Assembly (NCBI GenBank): GCA_038323375.1
Contig: JBBQGV010000005.1
Location: 55,257 to 119,256, forward strand
DNA length: 64,000 nucleotides
Direction of reading: 5' to 3'
DNA from: JABWAJ01 sp038323375
GTDB lineage: Bacteria; Bacteroidota; Bacteroidia; Chitinophagales; Saprospiraceae
This document shows, in pieces, positions 34,726-41,243 of the stretch; position 1 is the first letter of the stretch, and the number at the start of each line of letters is the position of its first letter. A program made the translations under genes and the position numbers. The notes beneath the pieces are model-generated. The model was not told the origin of the DNA, made no database searches, and was given only the letters and a program-made list of their open reading frames with translations.

Positions 34726-34974
34726 TTCAAAGATTTTTGGTTAAAATAACTTTAACGCGGCAAATTTATACGTAAGGTTTTTGAAAACCAAGTTTCCCGG
34801 ATCAAAAAATGCTACAAAGCCTGATTTTTCAAGCATTTCATGCAATTTTAACGATTAGGGCACAGGAAAATGCCATCCTGACGTTTCTGATAGGGCGTGA
34901 TTGGCCCTGAACCGACCCCTGTTTTATTTGAATCCGGGTGTAACCAATCGGGGAAACTGAACTTATTAAGGAGT

Positions 34975-35021
34975 GTGTGCGAAATAAGACGCCGCCCAAA
35001 GTGGTAAGTTATTTCGCACAC
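34975..35021. repeat. 13-bp perfect inverted repeat
   Basis: GTGTGCGAAATAA (34975-34987) and its exact complement at 35009-35021, 21 bases apart, directly left of a second inverted-repeat element. No T-tract follows. The stretch 34726-34974 holds the HU promoter region and nothing else recognisable. Confidence 0.8.
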
Positions 35022-35025
35022 GTTC

Positions 35026-35193
35026 CTAAGTACACCGTAAACTAAGTTTGTTGAGATTTTGTGTAAAAGATTTTTGTGTCAGACAAGTCCATTTTTAAGT
35101 TCGATGCCTATGCATCGGGCGAAAAAATGGAGGAAGCATGGCGCAAAAAGATTCACCCAAAAGCCAATGAAACTTAGTTTACAGTGTACTAAG
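35026..35193. repeat. 168-bp element with 24-bp terminal inverted repeats (MITE-like)
   Basis: Terminal arms 35026-35049 and 35170-35193 are inverted repeats matching at 22 of 24 positions. The interior is non-repetitive and contains a 33-codon open frame (GTG at 35076, stop at 35177). No clear target-site duplication is visible. It could be a miniature inverted-repeat transposable element or the remnant of a longer one. Confidence 0.6.
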
Positions 35194-35214
35194 CAGACTA
35201 AAACGACTTGTCAC

Positions 35215-35415
35215 ATGAAAATCAGAAATTCTGTTGCGCTCCTGCTCTGCGCGTGCATTGGATTGTTTGGGGTAGGTGCCTCCTCCTGTAGCCGCAAAAG
35301 TGGATGTCCGGCCTACGAAAATACAACAGTAAAGGCCAATCGGAAAGGGGAATTGCCAAGCAAAGGCGGCAAATCCGGGTTGTTTCCCAAAAAAATGAAA
35401 AGGAAAATGAAATAA
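35215..35415 (+). CDS. Small basic lipoprotein
   Basis: A 66-residue protein: hydrophobic signal (residues 6-22), lipobox GASSC (Cys25), then a short, very basic tail (NRKGELPSKGGKSGLFPKKM). The start at 35215 gives a standard lipoprotein signal; a longer in-frame start at 35059 would read through the repeat element and is unlikely. Small lysine-rich lipoproteins like this are common in Bacteroidota genomes and have no known function. Confidence 0.7.
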   Translation: MKIRNSVALLLCACIGLFGVGASSCSRKSGCPAYENTTVKANRKGELPSKGGKSGLFPKKMKRKMK

Positions 35416-35423
35416 GCGCTTGT

Positions 35424-36722
35424 TTAGGACTTATTAATAGATTCTCCTACCCCTTCTCCAATCAGGTTGAAGATGGTGATGGTCAGGAAAATACCAAGGC
35501 CGGGGAAAAGCGCAATCCACCAGGATTGAGGCGAAGAACGGGCATTTTGAAGAACATTGCCCCAACTGGCGCTTTCCGGGGGTAAGCCGATGCCGAGGAA
35601 AGATAAAGAAGCTTCGATTAATATCGTGTTAGCCATGCCGAAGGCGATTGCAACCAGAACCGGAGCCAAGCCATTTGGGAGGGCATGCCTGAACAGGATA
35701 CGCCATTCGCTCAGGCCCATGGCACGCGCCGCTTCTATATACTCTAAGCTTCGGATTTTAAGCAGTTCGGCGCGGATGTAACGGGCAATCCCGGTCCAGC
35801 GGAGTAGCCCGATGATGGCCATAATGTAAATGATGGAAGGTTTTTGAATAAGCGCTGCCGCTGAGAGCAGTAATAATAAGGTGGGAATCGAGGACAGGGT
35901 TTCAATGGCACGGTTGACCAGCGTGTCTGCTGGTATGGCAACGGACGCCGAAAATTTGAAACGCCGTTCTATCTGGCCGGCAATCAGATTCGCTACCAAT
36001 AAGCACGCAAACAGGATGCCTAAGCTTTTGAACACTTCTGTAAACAGGGATCCTTCGGTCATTGCAAAAGCCCGAACGCTGAACCCATAGAAAAAACCGG
36101 CAGCCAGCGCAACCAAGTTCAACAACAACCGGGGCGCAGAGGTTCGCAGGCGCTCGTCTCCAAAAAATCCGGCCAAACTGCCTAGTAACAATCCGATCAA
36201 CGTCGCAATGCCCATGGAGATGACACTAACCAACATTGCTGCCCTGGTGCCATGCACCATCAACGCGGAAATATCGCGCCCGATCCCATCTGTACCCATC
36301 CAATGCCGGAAACGCCAGGATCTCACAGCTTGTTTTCCGAAAGGGGAAGTATATCGGTTCGGTGTATCAGCTTGCTGGGCGTTGTAGGTGACCGGTGGAA
36401 AAATCACGGCTTCGTAAATTTCATTTTGCCATTCGCGGCGGAAATAGGCTTCATCGCCTTGCGACAAGCCCAATTTGATGCCATATTCTTTGAAAATTGG
36501 AAAATAAGTTTGCCCTTCAATGCGGCAATAGATGGGTTTGTCATTCGCTAAGAAATCAGCAAACACGGCCACAAAAATCAGCACGTAGAGCATCCGCAAA
36601 GACCACAACGCTGCCCGGTTTTTTGAAAAACGCCGCCATCCCGGCGATGCGCGCAAACGACCCACCTGCAGCGTTTGCGGCTCAACGCCGGGTTGCTTTT
36701 TTTTGCGGTTGAAGAAGTTCAT
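35424..36722 (-). CDS. ABC transporter permease, DppC/OppC type
   Basis: A 432-residue inner-membrane permease of the dipeptide/oligopeptide/nickel family. The conserved cytoplasmic loop EAARAMGLSEWRILFRHALPNGLAPVL near residues 325-352 is present, as is the C-terminal SFLGIGLPPESASWGNVL. An enlarged region follows the first helix (residues about 60-150), and an insertion sits between helices 3 and 4. Its partner gene lies 6 bp upstream. No substrate-binding protein or ATPase gene is adjacent, so these must be encoded elsewhere. Confidence 0.92.
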   Translation of the reverse strand: MNFFNRKKKQPGVEPQTLQVGRLRASPGWRRFSKNRAALWSLRMLYVLIFVAVFADFLANDKPIYCRIEGQTYFPIFKEYGIKLGLSQGDEAYFRREWQNEIYEAVIFPPVTYNAQQADTPNRYTSPFGKQAVRSWRFRHWMGTDGIGRDISALMVHGTRAAMLVSVISMGIATLIGLLLGSLAGFFGDERLRTSAPRLLLNLVALAAGFFYGFSVRAFAMTEGSLFTEVFKSLGILFACLLVANLIAGQIERRFKFSASVAIPADTLVNRAIETLSSIPTLLLLLSAAALIQKPSIIYIMAIIGLLRWTGIARYIRAELLKIRSLEYIEAARAMGLSEWRILFRHALPNGLAPVLVAIAFGMANTILIEASLSFLGIGLPPESASWGNVLQNARSSPQSWWIALFPGLGIFLTITIFNLIGEGVGESINKS

Positions 36723-36728
36723 AGCAGG

Positions 36729-38147
36729 TTATTTGCGGTTTTTATTATTCAAATCTACCCTCGGATCTGCAACATGATAAAGCAGGTCAGCGACCAAAAT
36801 CCCGATCATGGTCAGTAAAGAAGCCAGCATCAAAACCGTGTAAATAACCGGCCAGTCGTCGCCCTGAATGGATTTGATCATCAATTGCCCCATTCCGGGG
36901 ATATTGAAGATATGTTCGATGATCACTGAACCGGCCAGCGCTGCCGGAAAAACAGAAGCAAACATAGTAATCAGAGGGAATAAAGCATTGCGAAAAGCGT
37001 GTTTCCAAACCACTTGTCGGGCGGTCAACCCCTTTGCACGCGCTGTCCGGATATAATCTTGCTTTAGTGCGGTGATCATACTCGCGCGCACTTGCCTGGA
37101 AATGTATGCCAAAGCGCCATAAGCCAAACAAAATACCGGCAAAATCATTGCGGTAAAAGCGCTGAAGAAACGCTCCCAAAACCCGGCATCGGCAGGCAAA
37201 CTGGCAGGACCCAGCACCCGAAAAAAATCCATGCCATATTCTGGTGTCGTAAAAAAAATGATGAGCAAAGACGCCATCCAAAAATTTGGCATGGAGTCCA
37301 ATCCGAATAAAAATATGGAAACGACCCGCTCGGCTTTGCTGCCTTGATACACAGCGCTGTAAACACCAATGGGTACCGACAAAAGATAAGCCAGCAGGAT
37401 CGCTGTTATGCTCAGAGACAGCGTCCAGTTGACCGCCTCTTTTATTTTTGAAGAAACTTTACGGCCGTCTTTCAGGGATGTTCCAAAATCGCCCTTTAAC
37501 ATGCCGATGAGCCAGTTGTGGTAACGGTTCTGAAAACCATATCCATGAATGGTTGGGATGTAAAGCTTCCCACGGGTTTGGCGGGAGGAGATTTGCCGGT
37601 AAGCTTGTTTCAATGTCTCAAATTCAGGAGACATCTTTTGTTGTAAAGCGGGTTTCAGCGCCAATGCAAGACCTATGCTGTCAAATCCGGCCTGGATGGA
37701 GGCCGGTTGGTGCGTCTGCGGCAGCCTTTCAGTGGCATACATGGCCGGATTGAACTGATCTTTTGTTTCAGGATTTCGCCGGAGGCCATCAAGCTTGGTT
37801 TTGAACACCGCTATTTGCTGAAGGTAGCCGGATATTTCGGGCCAGTTTCCAAATTGGGCAATCAGTGCAGTGGCCGTTTCCCGATGACGTTGGGGAATGA
37901 TCTTGTAAAGGGTATCGGGATAGGCCACAGCCGTAAGGGAGAAATAAAAAGAAGGCTTATCAAGCTCCAGCGCTGCGGCTTTTTGTTTGTACTCCCGCGG
38001 GTATGCCGAAGGCATGACGCCAGTGCCTTCCAATGCGGCTTCTACGGGATCGCCCGGAGTACACTGGTTCAGTCCGAATGCAATGAAAGAAATGACGAAT
38101 AGCATCGGAACAAACAACAACAGCCGCTTCAGCAAATACTGCAACAT
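36729..38147 (-). CDS. ABC transporter permease, DppB/OppB type
   Basis: A 472-residue permease. MLQYLLKRLLLFVPMLFVISFIAFGLNQCTPGDPVE is the classic DppB N-terminus and fixes the start at 38147 rather than 38249. The conserved loop DYIRTARAKGLTARQVVWKHAFRNALFPLI lies near residues 375-405 and EHIFNIPGMGQLMIKSI near 425. Between helix 1 and helix 2 is an insert of about 190 residues, much longer than in E. coli DppB, probably periplasmic. First gene of the permease pair. Confidence 0.92.
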   Translation of the reverse strand: MLQYLLKRLLLFVPMLFVISFIAFGLNQCTPGDPVEAALEGTGVMPSAYPREYKQKAAALELDKPSFYFSLTAVAYPDTLYKIIPQRHRETATALIAQFGNWPEISGYLQQIAVFKTKLDGLRRNPETKDQFNPAMYATERLPQTHQPASIQAGFDSIGLALALKPALQQKMSPEFETLKQAYRQISSRQTRGKLYIPTIHGYGFQNRYHNWLIGMLKGDFGTSLKDGRKVSSKIKEAVNWTLSLSITAILLAYLLSVPIGVYSAVYQGSKAERVVSIFLFGLDSMPNFWMASLLIIFFTTPEYGMDFFRVLGPASLPADAGFWERFFSAFTAMILPVFCLAYGALAYISRQVRASMITALKQDYIRTARAKGLTARQVVWKHAFRNALFPLITMFASVFPAALAGSVIIEHIFNIPGMGQLMIKSIQGDDWPVIYTVLMLASLLTMIGILVADLLYHVADPRVDLNNKNRK

Positions 38148-38359
38148 GGCAATGCGGATCGGGTAAAAGCTCCAATGAAAACATAAAAGTATTGGTAATT
38201 TTTGGGTAGCGCCCCTTTGCAGCGCAAAGTTTTTTCTGATGGCCAACAATCCGGGTGCTGTGCTTGGGAACGTGGTGTAAATAACTTCCCTGTTTGGGCG
38301 GTCTCTTTTTTTACCATGCTGCCCGCAATTGCTTTCAGTCGGCGCAATTGCCTTCGTCG

Positions 38360-38384
38360 GTCACTTAGCTTAGGCTAAGCTCCC
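38360..38384 (+). repeat. Third core of the GTCA-hairpin-CTCCC element
   Basis: GTCA (38360-38363), a perfect 6-bp stem CTTAGC/GCTAAG with TTAG loop (38364-38379), then CTCCC (38380-38384). The same layout, with different stem sequences, is found in the two longer copies at 39198-39305 and 62440-62544. Similarity to those copies extends a little to the right (GCCTTGC) but not clearly to the left. It lies in the 378-bp gap between the DppB-type gene and the divergent membrane protein gene. Confidence 0.6.
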
Positions 38385-38452
38385 TTCTCGCGCCTTGCCT
38401 GCTGAAAAAACAGCCTCGCCGAATCCAGGTAACTTATTTACACCACGTTCCT

Positions 38453-38507
38453 TATCTTTGCCGCCGGTTAGACCCGGAGAAACGGGTCTTTTTTGAGAAG
38501 CCGTTTC
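38453..38507 (+). promoter_or_regulatory. Promoter plus attenuator-like leader
   Basis: TATCTTTG (38453-38460) matches the -7 box. About ten bases on, GACCCG (38471-38476) pairs with CGGGTC (38483-38488) and is followed by six T (38489-38494), a compact intrinsic terminator. GAAACGG (38479-38485) can instead pair with CCGTTTC (38501-38507), which would break the terminator stem. The membrane protein gene starts at 38526, so read-through is needed for expression. Confidence 0.5.
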
Positions 38508-38525
38508 AAAAAAAATAAATTCAGC

Positions 38526-39194
38526 ATGCTGCGACCCTTTGCCAAGGCAGTTTCCATCCTTTTTCATCCCCTGCTCATGCCTACGTACATGTTGGCGCTG
38601 CTGTTGCTAATCAATCCTTTTATTTTTGGAGTCAACAGCATCTTTGACGATGCCGGCAAACTCAACTTGCTGCGCATTTTTCTATATACTTTTTTCATTC
38701 CGGTTTTTGCAGTAGCCATGCTGCGCCCTCTGGGGTTTATTCGTTCGTTGGAAATGGAAGACAAAAGCGAGCGTACGGGCCCGTACATCATCACTGCTGT
38801 TTTTTACCTTTGGGCGTATATGAATATGAAAAACAGTTCGCTGTTTCCCCCCGCTTATGCCTGCTTCATGCTGGGTGCGGTTATTGCCCTATTTGTGACT
38901 TTTTTTATTAATATTTTTTCAAAAATCAGTGCTCATGCGGTGGGCATGGGGGGCTTGCTGGGCATGGTCATTATCACGATGCTGCGTTTCAGCCACGATG
39001 TTTTTACCATTCAGACCGGTACATTCGGAACGATTAGTTTTAATATGAATGCCGTGCTGATCATCGTCATCCTTTTGTGCGGCATCGTTGGCACGTCAAG
39101 GTTGTTGCTCCATGCGCACGAACCCCGTGACCTTTACGGCGGGTTTATGGTGGGGTTTGTTGCGCAGTTTCTTGCACTTCGATTCTCTATTTAG
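38526..39194 (+). CDS. Multi-pass membrane protein, possibly PAP2-like
   Basis: A 222-residue protein with about six hydrophobic helices over nearly the whole length. The segment NIFSKISAHAVGMGGLLG (near residue 135) recalls the second motif of PAP2 phosphatases (SGH-like), and KSERTGPYI precedes it, but the full catalytic set is not evident. Proteins of this type are found next to lipid or envelope genes in Bacteroidota. I prefer the start at 38526 (MLRPFAKAVSILFHPLLMP) over 38493. An attenuator-like leader precedes it. Confidence 0.75.
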   Translation: MLRPFAKAVSILFHPLLMPTYMLALLLLINPFIFGVNSIFDDAGKLNLLRIFLYTFFIPVFAVAMLRPLGFIRSLEMEDKSERTGPYIITAVFYLWAYMNMKNSSLFPPAYACFMLGAVIALFVTFFINIFSKISAHAVGMGGLLGMVIITMLRFSHDVFTIQTGTFGTISFNMNAVLIIVILLCGIVGTSRLLLHAHEPRDLYGGFMVGFVAQFLALRFSI

Positions 39195-39197
39195 GTA

Positions 39198-39305
39198 GTG
39201 TCTGTTTTTAAAGCCCGATAGCTGCGTTATGCTCAACCCCGAAAACAGTCATCCCGCCCGGCGGGACTCCCGTTTTCGGGGTCTTCGCATGACTTGCTCT
39301 CGAAC
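39198..39305 (+). repeat. Structured intergenic element, copy A
   Basis: A 108-bp element starting three bases after the stop of the membrane protein gene and ending 36 bp before the KMO start. It runs GTGTCTG..., CGATAGCTGCGTTATGCTC, a long hairpin, CTTGCTCTCGAAC. Outer stem CCCCGAAAAC (39237-39246) with 39272-39281; inner flanks GTCA and CTCCC around the 6-bp stem TCCCGC/GCGGGA. The same element, with changed but still pairing stems, is at 62440-62544 on the other strand. Confidence 0.8.
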
Positions 39306-39341
39306 TATAAAAATAAACACGAGATTCAATATATACAACAA

Positions 39342-40718
39342 ATGAATAAAGAAAAAAAAGCGCTCGTAGTTGGCGCAGGTTTGGTTGGTGCGCTGTGGGC
39401 GGTATTTTTGGCAAAGCGCGGTTATAACGTATCGGTATACGAACAGCGTGGCGATATGCGCCGTGCAGGGTACAGCGGGGGGCGATCCATCAACCTGGCC
39501 ATGAGCGACCGGGGCTGGAAAGCGGTTGAAAAAGCCGGGATAAAAGAAAAATTGACGTCGGTTGCTATTCCGATGTATGGGCGCATGATGCATCCTGTGA
39601 GCGGAGAATTGGTTTTTCAGCCTTACGGTAAAGAAAACCAGGCCATTTATTCGGTGTCGCGGGGTGGGCTCAACTTAGAATTGCTGAACATTGCAGCCAG
39701 TTTTCCAAATGTGGAACTTTATTTCGATCAAAAGTGCCGACGCTTCGAACCTTCAGAAGGTGCCGTTTGGTTTGAAGGCCCGGATCGGCAATTAAAAAAA
39801 GTGGAAGCGCCAATTATTTTCGGAGTAGACGGCGCTTTTTCTGCCATCAGAAACAGCCTGCAACGCCTTCCCCGGTTCAATTATTCGCAAAGCTATCTGG
39901 ATTACGGATACAAAGAATTGAATATTTCGCCGAACGAAGACGGCAGCCACCGCTTGGAAAAAAACGCGCTCCACATCTGGCCCCGAGGGCAATTCATGCT
40001 GATCGGTCTGCCCAATATTGACGGCAGCTTTACCTGTACCTTGTTTTTGCCATTTGAAGGCAGTGAAGCTGCTTTTGACCGCTTAGATTCAGATGAAGCC
40101 GTGATGACTTTTTTCCGGCAATATTTTCCCGATGCCATTCCCCTGATGCCGACCCTGCTGGAGGATTTTCGCCAGAACCCGGCTGCTGCTTTGGTGACGG
40201 TGCGGTGTAACCCCTGGCATTACCAGGATAAGGTTTTGTTGCTGGGAGATGCCGCGCATGCCATTGTGCCTTTTTTCGGGCAGGGAATGAATGCTGGCTT
40301 TGAAGACTGTACCATTTTAGATGGACTTATTGATGATTTCGAGGGGGATTGGGGGCACATCGCCTCAACGTTCAGTGCCAACCGGATTACGGATGGCAAT
40401 GCGATCGCTGAACTGGCTTTGCGCAATTTTATAGAGATGCGGGATCTCGTGGCAGATCCCAGATTTTTGCTGCGACAAAAAATAGCCGCGCGCCTGCATG
40501 AAAAGCACAGCAGTTTTTTGCCAACGTATTCGATGGTCACCTTCAGCAATATTCCTTACAGCCAGGCTTTGCAGGCTGCGGACGCGCAGAATGTGCTGTT
40601 TGAGCGAATTCTGGCCTTGCCGGACATTGAGCAGACCTGGGAAAATAATGAGCAAATTGAGGCTATCTTTCAAGATTGGCTGCAGGAGACAACACAGCGA
40701 TACATTTCAGTTCAATAG
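39342..40718 (+). CDS. kmo: Kynurenine 3-monooxygenase
   Basis: A 458-residue FAD-dependent hydroxylase that converts L-kynurenine to 3-hydroxykynurenine in tryptophan breakdown. Motifs: dinucleotide-binding VVGAGLVGALWAVFLAKRGY near the start, YEQRGDMRRAGYSGGRSINLAMSDRG, RGGLNLELLNIA, the FAD motif LLGDAAHAIVPFFGQGMNAGFEDC near residue 300, and a C-terminal helix with SMVTFSNIPYSQA. The start at 39342 precedes the nucleotide-binding strand by six residues. Its 3' end overlaps the convergent RidA-family gene by 56 bp. Confidence 0.95.
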   Translation: MNKEKKALVVGAGLVGALWAVFLAKRGYNVSVYEQRGDMRRAGYSGGRSINLAMSDRGWKAVEKAGIKEKLTSVAIPMYGRMMHPVSGELVFQPYGKENQAIYSVSRGGLNLELLNIAASFPNVELYFDQKCRRFEPSEGAVWFEGPDRQLKKVEAPIIFGVDGAFSAIRNSLQRLPRFNYSQSYLDYGYKELNISPNEDGSHRLEKNALHIWPRGQFMLIGLPNIDGSFTCTLFLPFEGSEAAFDRLDSDEAVMTFFRQYFPDAIPLMPTLLEDFRQNPAAALVTVRCNPWHYQDKVLLLGDAAHAIVPFFGQGMNAGFEDCTILDGLIDDFEGDWGHIASTFSANRITDGNAIAELALRNFIEMRDLVADPRFLLRQKIAARLHEKHSSFLPTYSMVTFSNIPYSQALQAADAQNVLFERILALPDIEQTWENNEQIEAIFQDWLQETTQRYISVQ

Positions 40719-41106
40719 CAATCGGCGTTGGCAGCGAATCAATGCCTATGGTGGTGCGACAGGGTTGATTCGCCTGGAAATATTCAGCGTAAATCCGATT
40801 ATAGGTATGAAAATCGCGCTGCATATCCGTCAGAAAAACCGTTACGTCTACCAAATCTTCCCAGTTGGCACCGCTCGCCTCCAAAACAAGGCGCACATTC
40901 CTGAAAACGGAATGGCATTGCTTCTCAAAGTCAAAGGATGTAAAATTTCCTGTGGCGCTGCGCTCCAATCCGGGAATTCCATCGGTTTCAGGATCGCGTG
41001 GGCCGATGCCGGAAAGAAACAGCAAATTGCCAGCCCTCCGGGCATGCGGATAAGCGCCTACGGGCTTTGGCGCTTTGGAAGCATCAATACGATCAGACGA
41101 AGACAT
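40663..41106 (-). CDS. RidA/YjgF-family protein, possible 2-aminomuconate deaminase
   Basis: A 147-residue member of the RidA family, which deaminates reactive enamine/imine intermediates. APKPVGAYPHARRAGNLLFLSGIGPRDPETD, FRNVRLVLEASGANWEDLVDVTVFLTDM and TTIGIDSLPTPIAIELKCIAV cover the family motifs. The conserved substrate-binding Arg is present in CRTTIGIDSLP. Some RidA-family members act as 2-aminomuconate deaminases in the bacterial kynurenine-to-oxocrotonate route. The position against the KMO gene, with overlapping 3' ends, fits such a role, but this is inference. Confidence 0.85.
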   Translation of the reverse strand: MSSSDRIDASKAPKPVGAYPHARRAGNLLFLSGIGPRDPETDGIPGLERSATGNFTSFDFEKQCHSVFRNVRLVLEASGANWEDLVDVTVFLTDMQRDFHTYNRIYAEYFQANQPCRTTIGIDSLPTPIAIELKCIAVLSPAANLER

Positions 41107-41163
41107 AGTTGATTAGTTTTAGTCTGGACAATAGTACCACTATTTTGTGTCAGCTATAATAAC

Positions 41164-41171
41164 TATTTTTG
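41164..41171 (+). promoter_or_regulatory. Candidate -7 box of ftsK
   Basis: TATTTTTG matches TAnnTTTG and lies 73 bp before the ftsK start. A TTTG at 41144-41147 could be the -33 element, with a short 16-base spacing. Confidence 0.45.
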
Positions 41172-41243
41172 CCCGGAAAGATGTCATCCGGGTAGTTCCT
41201 GTTTTTAGGGGCACCTTGCGAAAAAACAGCTTAAGTCCTGAAT

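Noticed and set aside
35059..35214. Upstream extension of the small lipoprotein through the inverted-repeat element.
   Set aside because: The lipoprotein signal begins at 35215; the upstream residues are the translation of a repeat.
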